This document shows positions 38,627 to 48,003 of a DNA stretch of 64,000 nucleotides, piece by piece (position 1 is the stretch's first letter; every line of letters begins with the position of its first letter). The position numbers and the translations under genes were made by a program. The notes under the pieces are model-generated. The model made no database searches, had not been told where the DNA came from, and saw only the letters and a list, made by a program, of their open reading frames with translations. Source of the stretch: Rhodanobacter sp. DHG33 (GTDB lineage Bacteria > Pseudomonadota > Gammaproteobacteria > Xanthomonadales > Rhodanobacteraceae); NCBI RefSeq assembly GCF_014843005.1, contig NZ_JACYXM010000006.1, positions 442,757-506,756 on the forward strand. The letters are read 5' to 3'.

Positions 38627-39388
38627 ATGCGCTTCGCCTTCGTCGCCAGTGACACCAGCGTTGCCCAGCAGGCCCGACGCAAGCTCGTGGAGCGCTACGG
38701 CGACGTTCCTGCCGAAACGGCCGAACTGATCGTGGCCCTGGGCGGCGACGGCTTCATGCTGCGCACGCTGCACGCGCACCTCGCGCTGGGCGTGCCGGTG
38801 TACGGCATGAAGCTCGGCCGCGTCGGCTTCCTGATGAACAAGCATCGCCTCGACGAGCTGCCCGAGCGCGTGGCGCGCGCGCATGCCGCCGAGCTGTTCC
38901 CGCTGGAAATGCAGGCCACCGACACCGCCGGCCGCGCGCATACGGCCCTGGCCTTCAACGAAGTCTCGCTGTTGCGCCAGAGCAACCAGGCCGCGCACCT
39001 GGAAGTGAAGCTCAACGAGGCGGTGAAGCTGCCCAACCTGATCTGCGACGGCTTGATGGTCGCCACGCCGGCCGGCTCCACGGCCTACAACCTCTCCGCC
39101 CACGGTCCGATCCTGCCGCTGGACGCCAACGTGCTGGCGTTGACCCCGATCAGCCCGTTCCGTCCGCGCCGTTGGCGCGGCGCCATCCTGCCGCATCGCA
39201 CCGAGGTCAGCCTGCGCGTGCTCGATCCCGGCAAGCGCCCGGTCAGCGCCACCGCCGATTTCCACGAAGTGCGCGACGTGCGCGAGGTGTCGGTGAGCCA
39301 GGCCCAGGGGCAGGGCGTGCGCCTGCTGTTCGATCCCGAGCACAATCTCGAGCAGCGCATTCTCGACGAGCAGTTCGCGGCGGATTGA
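38627..39388 (+). CDS. nadK: NAD kinase
   Basis: 253 aa. Phosphorylates NAD to NADP in the cytoplasm. The signatures are [16 protein letters not shown] with GGDG at residues 39-42, FNEVSLLRQ, and [20 protein letters not shown]. It is shorter than the E. coli enzyme (about 290 aa), matching the short form used in Xanthomonadales and alphaproteobacteria. It stands alone behind the glutamate dehydrogenase terminator. Confidence 0.95.
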   Translation: MRFAFVASDTSVAQQARRKLVERYGDVPAETAELIVALGGDGFMLRTLHAHLALGVPVYGMKLGRVGFLMNKHRLDELPERVARAHAAELFPLEMQATDTAGRAHTALAFNEVSLLRQSNQAAHLEVKLNEAVKLPNLICDGLMVATPAGSTAYNLSAHGPILPLDANVLALTPISPFRPRRWRGAILPHRTEVSLRVLDPGKRPVSATADFHEVRDVREVSVSQAQGQGVRLLFDPEHNLEQRILDEQFAAD

Positions 39389-39438
39389 TCGCAACCAATC
39401 TCGACTGCCCTCCGAGGTGCCGGGTCCCATTCCCGCCT

Positions 39439-40143
39439 CTAGGTAGTGGATGGCGGTTGCGCCGTGTGAACGGCAGGTACCTGGGTACGGAATGCTTCCG
39501 GGTGGTGGCTCTTGTACTCCTGGTATGTCTTTTCCAGCGAATCCACCAAACCGCTCAGGAAATACAGGCGCATCTGAGCCATGCCTATCCTGTCGGTGAC
39601 TTGGTCTATCACGGCAGTGGGTAGCTTTTCGTCGTTGTGTTTGGTGACGACCAGTGATGCGGCGCTCAGGATATCGTTGAGTGCCTGGCGCTGGGTCTTA
39701 TACACATCGTCTTGTGCCTCGTAGATATTGGTAAATTCCGCTACGTTCTCGTACGGCATGTAATTGAAGGCACCCGCTGTCTGCGAAGTTCTCCAGGCAG
39801 TGTCATCGAAGCTTTCTATCCTGAATTCGAACGACATGTTCTTGTGGGCTGCATCGGCCGTCTCGGGCTGATCCCGGAGAACGGACAGCGCCGCGAGGTC
39901 GTCGTCCAGTGCTTTCTTCTCGTCCTTGATCTGCTGTCTGATGCTTGTCAGGGTGCTGATGTTGTGTGCGATTTCGCTGCGGAGGCTTGATTCGGCCTCG
40001 GACACCAGGTCGCGGTGATGCTTCCATTCCACGGCTCCCTCCAGTGCCAACGCAATCAGCAGGCCGATGGTGATGGTGATGATGTGCAGCAAGAAATCCT
40101 TGAAGCCATGAATCTTCTTCTCAAGCGCATGGACATCCAACAT
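39439..40143 (-). CDS. Hypothetical single-pass membrane protein
   Basis: 234 aa from MLDVHALEKKIHGF; the longer frame upstream is antisense to the nucleotidase gene. A single membrane helix (FLLHIITITIGLLIALALEG, about residues 17-37) is followed by a charged helical domain (VSEAESSLRSEIAHNISTL, IKDEKKALDDDLAAL). The KDFLLHIITITIGLLIA opening recurs in an uncharacterised family common in Xanthomonadales and Caulobacterales. Function is unknown. Less GC-rich than its neighbours. Confidence 0.75.
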   Translation of the reverse strand: MLDVHALEKKIHGFKDFLLHIITITIGLLIALALEGAVEWKHHRDLVSEAESSLRSEIAHNISTLTSIRQQIKDEKKALDDDLAALSVLRDQPETADAAHKNMSFEFRIESFDDTAWRTSQTAGAFNYMPYENVAEFTNIYEAQDDVYKTQRQALNDILSAASLVVTKHNDEKLPTAVIDQVTDRIGMAQMRLYFLSGLVDSLEKTYQEYKSHHPEAFRTQVPAVHTAQPPSTT

Positions 40144-40254
40144 ACGGCTCTCCGGGATTCTCGGCAGGATGATTAATATAACGAAGTAGGGACGCCAACT
40201 CGTGCCAGGCCGTATCCCCAATCGCATAGCCGGCTTTTGCGTTAGATTCACGCC

Positions 40255-41181
40255 ATGCCTAAGCCTACAGTCCATGATCCCGCGGCTTCCGTCGACAACC
40301 GCCTCGTCGTCGCCATTTCCTCGCGCGCCCTGTTCGACCTGGGTGACAGCCACGAGCTGTTCGAGCGCGACGGGCTGGATGCCTATCGCACGTTCCAGAT
40401 CGAGCACGAGGACGAGATCCTGCGGCCCGGCGTGGCCTTTCCGCTGGTGCAGAAGCTGCTGGATCTCAACAAGCTGGCGGGCGACGTGCCGCCGGTGGAA
40501 GTGATCCTGCTTTCGCGCAACTCGGGCGATACCGGCTTGCGCATCTTCAACGCGATCCAGCACCACGGCCTGGAGATCAGCCGCGCCGCCTTCACCAGCG
40601 GGGCGCCCACCTCCGACTACATCGCGCCGTTCAAGGCCGACCTTTTCCTCTCCGCCAATGCCGAGGACGTGGGCCGTGCGCTCAAGGCCGGCGTGGCGGC
40701 CGCCACCATCCTGCCCAGCGTCGCGCCGCCGCGCGCCAGCGAGCAGCTGCGCATCGCCTTCGACGGCGACGCGGTGATCTTCGGCGACGAGGGCGAGCGC
40801 GTCTCGCGCGAAGAAGGCCTCGAAGCCTTCCACCGCAGCGAGCGCGAGCATGCGGAGGAGCCCTTGTCGGTCGGCCCGTTCCGTGGCTTCCTCACGGCAT
40901 TGCACCGCCTGCAGGCGGCGTTCCCCGCGGAGAATTCGCCGATCCGCACCGCCCTGGTCACCGCGCGCTCCGCGCCTGCGCACAAGCGCGTCATCCTCAC
41001 CCTGCGGCGCTGGGGCGTGCGCATCGACGAGGCGCTGTTTCTCGGCGGCAGGGACAAGGGGCCCTTCCTCGACGCTTTCGGCGCCGATATCTTCTTCGAC
41101 GATTCGCCGGCCAACGTGGAATCCGCGCGCAAACACGTCGCCACGGGGCATGTGCCGCACGGGGTGAGCAACCGTCGCTGA
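40255..41181 (+). CDS. 5'-nucleotidase, PF06189-type
   Basis: 308 aa, cytosolic. It resembles the bacterial 5'-nucleotidase family related to mammalian cytosolic NT5C1: VVAISSRALFDLGDSHELF, VILLSRNSGDTGLRIFNAIQ, AAFTSGAPTSDYIAPFKADL, VTARSAPAHKRVILTLRRWG, and a late FFDDSPANVESARKHV with acidic residues typical of HAD-like phosphatases. It would release nucleosides from nucleoside monophosphates. Confidence 0.85.
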   Translation: MPKPTVHDPAASVDNRLVVAISSRALFDLGDSHELFERDGLDAYRTFQIEHEDEILRPGVAFPLVQKLLDLNKLAGDVPPVEVILLSRNSGDTGLRIFNAIQHHGLEISRAAFTSGAPTSDYIAPFKADLFLSANAEDVGRALKAGVAAATILPSVAPPRASEQLRIAFDGDAVIFGDEGERVSREEGLEAFHRSEREHAEEPLSVGPFRGFLTALHRLQAAFPAENSPIRTALVTARSAPAHKRVILTLRRWGVRIDEALFLGGRDKGPFLDAFGADIFFDDSPANVESARKHVATGHVPHGVSNRR

Positions 41182-41200
41182 GAACGGGGAGAGGCGCAAC

Positions 41201-41743
41201 ATGCGTATCCTGTTATGGCTCGTGCTGGCGTTGCTGCCCGGGCTTGTCATGGCCGAGCAATATCGCTCGGTCACGCTGGCGACTGATCGCGCCACGCTGG
41301 TGCTGCACACCTCGCATGGCGACGTGCGTGCGCCGCACACCGATCCGGATCAGCAAGGCTTCGACGAGCCGCATGTTGCGGCCGGCGGCCACACGGTCGG
41401 CTGGCTTGAGCTGGAAGGCAATTGCTGCACCTCCTATCCGTTGCCTACGTCGCTGGTGCTGTACCGCGACGGCAGGCTGCTGCGCCGTTTTGCCGACGGC
41501 ATGGCGATCTGGGATTGGCGCTTCGTGCGCGACGGGCACGCGGTGGCGTACCGCCAGCGCGCACCGCACGGCATCAGCACCATCGTCTACGTGTTGAGGG
41601 ACGTCGACAGCGGCAAGCAGCTGGCGGAGTTCGACTGCTATCCGCGGGAGGGCGCGCCCGCTGGCCAACCGGCGCCTTACACCTATGACGGAAAGGTGCC
41701 CGACTGGGTCTGGCCCATTGCCGAGGAATGCCCGGTCCGCTAG
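41201..41743 (+). CDS. Secreted hypothetical protein
   Basis: 180 aa with a clear signal peptide ending at VMA-EQ. The mature part has repeating beta-strand-like units (YPLPTSLVLYRDGRLLRRF, WDWRFVRDGHAVAYRQRAPH, STIVYVLRDVDSGKQLAEF) similar to one or two propeller blades, plus a CC pair (EGNCCTS) and two later cysteines. The family is not recognised. It starts 19 bases after the nucleotidase stop with an SD-like GGGGAG, so the two may be co-transcribed. Confidence 0.7.
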   Translation: MRILLWLVLALLPGLVMAEQYRSVTLATDRATLVLHTSHGDVRAPHTDPDQQGFDEPHVAAGGHTVGWLELEGNCCTSYPLPTSLVLYRDGRLLRRFADGMAIWDWRFVRDGHAVAYRQRAPHGISTIVYVLRDVDSGKQLAEFDCYPREGAPAGQPAPYTYDGKVPDWVWPIAEECPVR

Positions 41744-41786
41744 CCGCTGGAAACAGGGCGTGCGCGCGTTCGGACCGTAAGCGCGT

Positions 41787-42677
41787 TCAGGGTACGGAGT
41801 GTCCCTTGCTCGCCGTCCAGATCGCGTACCAATCCTGGGCATCCAGCGAAACGTCCAGCGCGGCCACGGCCTCGCGCAAGCCTTCGATGCGGCCGGTGCC
41901 GGTGATCGGATAGGGACGCGAAGGATGGCGCAGCACCCAGGCGAAGGCCAGGGTGCCGAGGGTGATGCCATGACGCTCGGCGATGGCCTGCATTTCGGCG
42001 CGGACGCGCACGGCCTGTTCGTCCTCGCCGGCGAACAGGCGGCCACCGGCCAGCGGCGACCAGATCATCGGTCGCAGGCCGAGCTGCTGCGCCTGGTCCA
42101 GCGTGCCGTCGTCCAGAGCATCCATCTGCAAGGCCGAGAGTTCGAGCTGGTTGGTCGCGAGAGGGTGCTGCTGGTGCAGCAGGGCGAACTGGCTGACCGT
42201 GTGATTGGATACGCCCCAGTGCGCCACTTTCCCTTCGCGGGTGAGCGCCGCGAATGTTTCGGCCAGCGCGGAAGCGTCCATCAGGTAGTCGGGCCGGTGG
42301 ATCAGCACCAGGTCGAGCTGTTCGGTACGCAGGTTGCGCAACGACTGCTCCACTTCCGCACGCACGTAAGCCGCCGAGGTGTCGTAGTAGTTCACCCGAT
42401 AGGAGCGTTGCGCCGAGCGCAGGCGGATGCCGCACTTGGTCACGAGCTGCATGTGCCGGCGCAGTGCTGGCACTGCCTCCAGCGCTTCGCCGAACAGGGC
42501 TTCGGCGGTGTAGTCGCCGTAGATGTCCGCATGGTCGAAGCTGGTGATGCCCAGTTCCAGGGCCTGCTCGATCCAGCGCACGCGTTCCTGCACGGACAGG
42601 TTCCAGCTGGCGATGCGCCACAGGCCGGCGACGATGGGGGAGAGGGATGGTGCGGAAGGAATGCTGGAGTTCGTCAT
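41787..42677 (-). CDS. Aldo/keto reductase (YdhF-like)
   Basis: 296 aa, single TIM-barrel domain. The catalytic tetrad is visible: Asp in FDHADIYGDY with its Tyr, Lys in LVTKCGIRL, and His in LDLVLIHRPDYLM. NADPH-binding features near the end (ITGTGRIEGLREAVAAL) fit family AKR11/YdhF. It reduces carbonyl compounds with NADPH; the natural substrate is unknown. Monocistronic on the minus strand. Confidence 0.92.
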   Translation of the reverse strand: MTNSSIPSAPSLSPIVAGLWRIASWNLSVQERVRWIEQALELGITSFDHADIYGDYTAEALFGEALEAVPALRRHMQLVTKCGIRLRSAQRSYRVNYYDTSAAYVRAEVEQSLRNLRTEQLDLVLIHRPDYLMDASALAETFAALTREGKVAHWGVSNHTVSQFALLHQQHPLATNQLELSALQMDALDDGTLDQAQQLGLRPMIWSPLAGGRLFAGEDEQAVRVRAEMQAIAERHGITLGTLAFAWVLRHPSRPYPITGTGRIEGLREAVAALDVSLDAQDWYAIWTASKGHSVP

Positions 42678-42803
42678 GAGGGAACCGGTGGGGGCATCAG
42701 GCTCGGGGCGTCATTATGGTGCAGTCCATTCGGATGACGCCTGTCACTAGGTTGCGTGGAGGGACGTGCCTATCTTTGTCCCATCCTTTGGAGGGGAACG
42801 ACG

Positions 42804-43190
42804 ATGGCAGACAACGAAACGGGTATCACGGAGAGGCACGGCAACCGCATCATTCCGGCCGTGCTGGTGATCGGGGTGGGCGTGATCTTCCTGTGCATGA
42901 CGCAGGGCGTGCAGCTTCCCTTCCTCAATCTGGAGAACTGGTGGGCGTGGTTCATTCTGATCGGCGCGGCGTGGCCGCTGTCCGAAGCATGGCACCGCTA
43001 CCGTGCCATCGGCACGGCGGATGGCGAGGTGTGGCATTCGCTGCTGCACGCGCTTGCCGTGGTGATGGTGGCGGGGATCTTCATCCTCGACCTGTCGTGG
43101 GGGAAGTGGTGGCCGCTGTTCGTGATCTACGGCGGCCTGACCATGCTGGTGCCCGGCTCGCGGCGCAGCCGCAGGGACGCGGCGCGCTAA
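42804..43190 (+). CDS. Small membrane protein
   Basis: 128 aa from MADNETGITERHGN, preceded by a GGAGGGG SD. Four hydrophobic segments (IIPAVLVIGVGVIFLCM, WWAWFILIGAAWPLSEAW, LLHALAVVMVAGIFIL, WWPLFVIYGGLTMLV) are arranged like the two-unit repeats of the LiaI/LiaF transmembrane region (DUF5668-type). No enzymatic motif. It may report or respond to envelope stress, by analogy only. Confidence 0.7.
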   Translation: MADNETGITERHGNRIIPAVLVIGVGVIFLCMTQGVQLPFLNLENWWAWFILIGAAWPLSEAWHRYRAIGTADGEVWHSLLHALAVVMVAGIFILDLSWGKWWPLFVIYGGLTMLVPGSRRSRRDAAR

Positions 43191-43212
43191 GTCCCGCGCA
43201 GACCGGATGTGC

Positions 43213-43238
43213 GCCATCCCGGCCCGTGTCGGGATGGC
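43213..43238. terminator. Hairpin between convergent membrane-protein and outer-membrane-channel genes
   Basis: GCCATCCCG pairs perfectly with CGGGATGGC around an 8-nt loop, in the 74-base gap between two convergent genes. There is no T-run, so it may act with Rho or merely protect 3' ends. Confidence 0.5.
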
Positions 43239-43264
43239 AGCATGTTCGGCCTGTGCTCCGCACG

Positions 43265-44722
43265 TCAGCGCTTGGCTTCGGTCCGCGGAGCCGCGGTCAA
43301 GGCATCCGCCGACCAGCCGCCGCCCAGGTCGCCGATCAGCGACACGGTATCCAGCAGCTGCTGTTCGTGCACGTTGAGCGCGCTTTGCCTGCTGCTGAAC
43401 TCGGTGGCCTGGGCGGTGGCGACGGTGGTGAAGTCCACGGTGCCGGCCTGGTATTCGTTGCGCGCGATTTCGGCGCCGCGGGTGGCGTCGCTGGCGGCAG
43501 TGTCCTGCACGCTGGATTGCTGCGCGAGGATGCTCAGGCCGGAGAGGTCGTTCTCCACGTTCTGCAACGCGCCCAGCACGGTGCCGCGGTAGTTGGCGAC
43601 GGCGGCTTCGTAGTTGGCCTTGGCGGCGGCGACTTCGCCGCTGCGTTCGCCGCCGTCGAACAAGGTGGCGCCGACGTCGGCACCCAGCGACCAGACGTGG
43701 TTGGCGATGTGCAGCAGGCCGCCCAGCGGCGATTGCGAGAAACCGTCCGCGCCGGATAGCGACAGCGTCGGGTAGTACGCAGCTTCCGCCACGCCGATGG
43801 CCGCATTCTGGGCGGCCATCTGGCGCTCGGCAACGGCGATGTCGGGACGGCGCTGCAACAGCGTCGACGGCACGCCGGACGGCACCGCGGGCAGGGTCGG
43901 CAGCGCGGTGTCGCGCGGGATGTCGAGGTCTTCCGGATTCTTGCCTACCAGCACGGCGATGGCGTGCGCGTATTGCGCGCGCGCGATGCCCAGCGACAGC
44001 AGGCTGGACTGGGCGTTCTCCAGTTGCGTGCGCGCGCTGATTTCGTCGGACGGCGCGATGGTGCCGGCGGTGGACTGGTTCTGCACCACGCGCAGCGATT
44101 CCCGGTACGCCGCCACGGCCTGCTGCTGCAGGTCGATGCTGGCGTCGGTGGTGCGCAGTTCGATCACCGCAGTGGCCAGCGCGGCCTGCTCGGACAGGGT
44201 GGCGTTGGCTAGCGTGGCCTGGCTGGCCTGCGCGGTGGCCTTGCTCTGCTCGAGGCCGCGACGCACCTTGCCCCACAGGTCCGGCGCCCAGCTCGCGGTG
44301 CCTTCGAGCGAACCGCTGCTGCTGATCGACGGGCGCGACGAGGTGAAGCTGCCGGAGCTGGAGTTGGCGCTGCGTTCCCTGGTGCCGGAGCCGCTGATGC
44401 CGATGGTGGGGAACAGCGCGCTGCGCGCTTCCTTCACCTCGGCCAGCGCGGCCTGGTAGTTCGCATAGTCCTGGGCCACGGTCTGGTTGGAAACCGCCAC
44501 CTGCGGTTCCAGCTCGTCGAGCAGCGGATCGTGGAAGGGTGCCCACCAGTCGCCCTTGGGCATGTCGGCATCGCCCGGGGCGGCCGCGGACCAGCCGGGC
44601 AGCGGCTTGAACTGCGCGGGCATCTGCACCTGCGGGCGGTGGTAGTCGGGGCCGACCATGCAGCCGGCCAGCAGCGAGGTGAGCGTGGCGGCCAAGGCAG
44701 CGCGTTGGAGAGTGGTGTTCAT
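43265..44722 (-). CDS. Outer-membrane efflux channel, NodT family lipoprotein
   Basis: 485 aa from MNTTLQRAALAATL with lipobox LLAGC (Cys21) and the typical CMVGPDYHRP start. Two OEP repeats follow: WWAPFHDPLLDELEPQVAVS, WAPDLWGKVRRGLEQSKAT, VPSTLLQRRPDIAVAERQMA, NVENDLSGLSILAQQ. It is the TolC-like exit duct of the tripartite pump encoded just upstream. Its start overlaps the stop of the pump gene by 4 bases. Last gene of a four-gene operon. Confidence 0.94.
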   Translation of the reverse strand: MNTTLQRAALAATLTSLLAGCMVGPDYHRPQVQMPAQFKPLPGWSAAAPGDADMPKGDWWAPFHDPLLDELEPQVAVSNQTVAQDYANYQAALAEVKEARSALFPTIGISGSGTRERSANSSSGSFTSSRPSISSSGSLEGTASWAPDLWGKVRRGLEQSKATAQASQATLANATLSEQAALATAVIELRTTDASIDLQQQAVAAYRESLRVVQNQSTAGTIAPSDEISARTQLENAQSSLLSLGIARAQYAHAIAVLVGKNPEDLDIPRDTALPTLPAVPSGVPSTLLQRRPDIAVAERQMAAQNAAIGVAEAAYYPTLSLSGADGFSQSPLGGLLHIANHVWSLGADVGATLFDGGERSGEVAAAKANYEAAVANYRGTVLGALQNVENDLSGLSILAQQSSVQDTAASDATRGAEIARNEYQAGTVDFTTVATAQATEFSSRQSALNVHEQQLLDTVSLIGDLGGGWSADALTAAPRTEAKR

Positions 44723-47700
44723 GCGTTTGCCTCCGAGCGGTTCCACGGCAAGGTTGCGTTCCACCGCGCAAGGCTGTCGTGCAGGCGGTCGAAGTAGAGG
44801 TAGATCACGGGCGTCGTGTACAGGGTGAAGACCTGGCTGAGGATCAGGCCGCCGGCCACGGTGATGCCCAGCGGCTGGCGCAGCGAGGCGCCCTGGCCGA
44901 TGCCGATGGCCAGCGGAATGGCGCCCAGCACGGCGGCGGCGGTGGTCATCATGATCGGGCGCAGGCGCACCACGGCGGCGTCGTGGATGGCCTTGCGCGG
45001 GTCGTAGCCTTCGTCGCGCTGCAGGTGGATGGCCACGTCGATCATCATGATCGCGTTCTTCTTGACGATGCCGATCAAGAGGATGATGCCGATCATCGCG
45101 ATCACCGAGAACGGCGTGCCGAAGATCAGCAGCGCCAGCGTGGCGCCGATGCCGGCGGAAGGCAGGGTGGAGAGGATGGTGACGGGGTGCACGGTGTTCT
45201 CGTAGAGCATGCCCAGCACGATGTACACCGCCACCAGCGCGGCGAGGATCAGCAGCGGCATGGTGGACATCGACTGCGAATAGACTTGTGCCGCGCCCGC
45301 GGTGGCGCCGCGGATGGACGCCGGCATGTGGATGGCCTGCTCGGCCTGGTCGATCGCCAGCAAGGCCTTGCTCAGCGAGCCGCCGGGCGGCAGGTTGAAC
45401 GAGATGGTGGTCGCGACCAGCCCGCTCTGGTGGTTGACCTGGGTGGGCGTGTGGTCGCTCTTGTAGGTGGCCAGTGCCGGGAACGGCACCATCGTCTCGC
45501 TGGCCGTGCTGTCCGCGCTGCCGCTGGACGCGCCGCCCTTGGAGTTGGCGATGGCGTTGGTGAGCAGGTTGGCCTCGGCGTTGGCGTTGTTCGCGTTGGT
45601 GGTGGAACTGGCCGAAGTGGTGGTGGCTGCCTTGACCAGGTTGCCCGACATCTGCGTCTGCTCGGTGCCGCTGGCGACGCCGGCCGCGCCGCTGAAACGC
45701 ATGCGGTCGAGCATCTGCGGGTATTGCCAGTACTGCGGCGCCACTTCCATCACCACGTAGTACTGGTTCAACTCGTTGTACACGGTGGAGACGGTGCGCT
45801 GGCCAAAGGCGTCGTACAGCACGTTGTCGAGCTGGGTCGGCGTGAAGCCGTAGCGCATCATGGTGGCGCGGTCGAAGTTGATGTCGATCTGCAGGCCGTG
45901 CTGCTGCAGGTCGGAATTCACGCTGGTGAGCTGCCCCGAATACTTGCCCAGCTCGTCTACCAGCTTGGGTACCCACTGGTACAGCTGGTCGGCGTCGTCG
46001 CCGGTCAACGTGTACTGGTACTCGGCGGCGGATTGCCGGCCGCCGATGCGCAGGTCCTGCGCGGCCTGCAGGAACAGACGCGCACCGGAGATCCGGCTGA
46101 GCTTGGGACGCAGGCGCTCGACCACCTGCGCGGCGGTGAGCTTGCGTTCCGCCAGCGGCTTCAGTTCCACGAACACGTTGGCGCTGTTCAGCGCACGGCC
46201 GCCGGTGAAGCCGGCCACCGAGGCCACGGCGGGATCCTTCTGCACGATGGACTGCAGCTGCGCCAGTTTCTGCTCCATCGCCTGGAAGGAGATGCTCTGG
46301 TCGGCGATGACCGACCCCATCAGGATGCCGTTGTCCTGCTCCGGGAAGAAGGTCGAGGGCAGCAGCTTGAACAGCACGATGTTCAGCACGAGCAGGCCGA
46401 TCAGGGTCAGGCTGACCAGCAGGGCATGGTCGAGCACGGCATCGAGCGAACGCGAATAGGCCTGCTTGAAGCGCTCGAACTGCCGCTCGTACCACAGCGC
46501 CCAGCGTGCCTTGGAATGCAGCGTCTTGCGGTTGAGCACGTAGGCGGCCAGCGTGGGCGTGACGGTGAGCGAGATCACCAGCGAGAGCAGGATGGCGGTG
46601 GACAGCGTCACCGCGAACTCGTGGAACAGCAGGCCGATGACGCCCGGCATCAGCAGGATGGGCAGGAACACCGCAATCAGCGACACGCTCATCGAGATCA
46701 CCGTGAAGCTGACCTCGGCGCTGCCGCGTATCGCCGCCTCGCGTATGTCCATGCCCGCTTCGACGTGGCGCACGATGTTCTCCAGCACCACCACCGCGTC
46801 GTCCACCACGAAACCGGTGCCGATGGTCAACGCCATCAGCGACAGGTTGTCGATGCTGTAGCCCATCAGGTACATCGGCCCGAACGTGCCGACGATGGAC
46901 AGCGGCAACGCCACCGCCGGTATCAGGATCGCCCGCGGCGACTGCAGGAACACGAACACCACGCCGATCACCAGCAGGATCGCGATGAACAGGGTGCGCT
47001 CGGTATCGCTCACCGCGCCCCGCACCGATACCGAACGGTCCAGCGCCACGTCGGCATGGATGCCCGACGGCAACGCGGCCTCGATGGAGGGCAACACGTT
47101 GCGGATTTCGCCCACCGTCTTGACGATGTTGCCGCCGGGTCGCGGGAACACGATCACCAGCACGGCCGGCTTGCCGTTGTAGAGGCCCATGTTGCGGATG
47201 TTTTCCGCCGAATCCTGCACGTCGGCGACGTCGCGCAGCAGCACGGGCGCGCCGTTGCGGTAGGCCACTACCAGGTCGCGATAGGGGGCGGCCTTGTTGA
47301 TCTGGTCGTTGGACGTGACTTCGTAGCGCAGCCCGTTCTGGTCGATGTGGCCCTTGGCGCTGTTCGCGTTCGCGGCGCTGATCGCGGCGCGCACGTCCTC
47401 CAGGCCGATGCCGTAGCTGTTGAGCTTGTCCGGTTGCAGCTCCGCGCGCACCGATGGCAGCGCGCTGCCGCCCAGGGTGATCTGGCCCACGCCGTCGATC
47501 TGCGACAGCTGCTGCTGGATCACCGAATCGGCCGAGTCGTAGAGCTGGGCGCGCGTCAGCGTGTCCGAGGTCAGCGACAGGATCATGATCGGCGTATCGG
47601 CCGGGTTGTATTCGCGGTACGTGGGGTTGCCGCGCAGGGTGGAAGGCAGGTCCGCACGCGCGGCCTGGATCGCCGCCTGCACGTCGCGCGCGGCGCCGTT

Positions 47701-48003
47701 GATGTCGCGGTCCAGCCCGAACTGGATGACGATGCTGGCCGAGCCGACCGAGCTGGTCGAAGTCAGTTCGTTGACGTCGGCGATGCTGCCGAGGCGGCGC
47801 TCCAGCGGCGCGGTCACGGTGGAGGCCATGATGTCCGGGCTGGCGCCCGCCATGCTGGCCGACACCACCACCACCGGATAGGTCACGTTCGGCAGCGGCG
47901 CCACCGGCAGGTGGAAATACGCCAGCAGCCCGGACAGCAGGATGGCCACCGCCAGCAGGGTGGTCGCCACCGGTCGCCGGATGAACAGGCCGGGGATGCT
48001 CAT
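44719..48003 (-). CDS. mdtC: RND efflux pump, MdtC-like
   Basis: 1094 aa. MSIPGLFIRRPVATTLLAVA opening, TM4 proton-relay motif GTGFVVDDAVVVLENIVRH, and late KKNAIMMIDVAIHLQR and VFTLYTTPVIYLYFDRLHD are characteristic of MdtB/MdtC-type pumps, which act as a heteromultimer. A Ser/Thr/Asn/Ala-rich insertion of about 60 residues (around SSTTNANNANAEANL) enlarges one periplasmic loop and explains the extra length over the usual 1,030-1,040. It overlaps both neighbours by 4 bases. Which of the two pumps is MdtB or MdtC is assigned by order. Confidence 0.9.
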   Translation of the reverse strand: MSIPGLFIRRPVATTLLAVAILLSGLLAYFHLPVAPLPNVTYPVVVVSASMAGASPDIMASTVTAPLERRLGSIADVNELTSTSSVGSASIVIQFGLDRDINGAARDVQAAIQAARADLPSTLRGNPTYREYNPADTPIMILSLTSDTLTRAQLYDSADSVIQQQLSQIDGVGQITLGGSALPSVRAELQPDKLNSYGIGLEDVRAAISAANANSAKGHIDQNGLRYEVTSNDQINKAAPYRDLVVAYRNGAPVLLRDVADVQDSAENIRNMGLYNGKPAVLVIVFPRPGGNIVKTVGEIRNVLPSIEAALPSGIHADVALDRSVSVRGAVSDTERTLFIAILLVIGVVFVFLQSPRAILIPAVALPLSIVGTFGPMYLMGYSIDNLSLMALTIGTGFVVDDAVVVLENIVRHVEAGMDIREAAIRGSAEVSFTVISMSVSLIAVFLPILLMPGVIGLLFHEFAVTLSTAILLSLVISLTVTPTLAAYVLNRKTLHSKARWALWYERQFERFKQAYSRSLDAVLDHALLVSLTLIGLLVLNIVLFKLLPSTFFPEQDNGILMGSVIADQSISFQAMEQKLAQLQSIVQKDPAVASVAGFTGGRALNSANVFVELKPLAERKLTAAQVVERLRPKLSRISGARLFLQAAQDLRIGGRQSAAEYQYTLTGDDADQLYQWVPKLVDELGKYSGQLTSVNSDLQQHGLQIDINFDRATMMRYGFTPTQLDNVLYDAFGQRTVSTVYNELNQYYVVMEVAPQYWQYPQMLDRMRFSGAAGVASGTEQTQMSGNLVKAATTTSASSTTNANNANAEANLLTNAIANSKGGASSGSADSTASETMVPFPALATYKSDHTPTQVNHQSGLVATTISFNLPPGGSLSKALLAIDQAEQAIHMPASIRGATAGAAQVYSQSMSTMPLLILAALVAVYIVLGMLYENTVHPVTILSTLPSAGIGATLALLIFGTPFSVIAMIGIILLIGIVKKNAIMMIDVAIHLQRDEGYDPRKAIHDAAVVRLRPIMMTTAAAVLGAIPLAIGIGQGASLRQPLGITVAGGLILSQVFTLYTTPVIYLYFDRLHDSLARWNATLPWNRSEANA

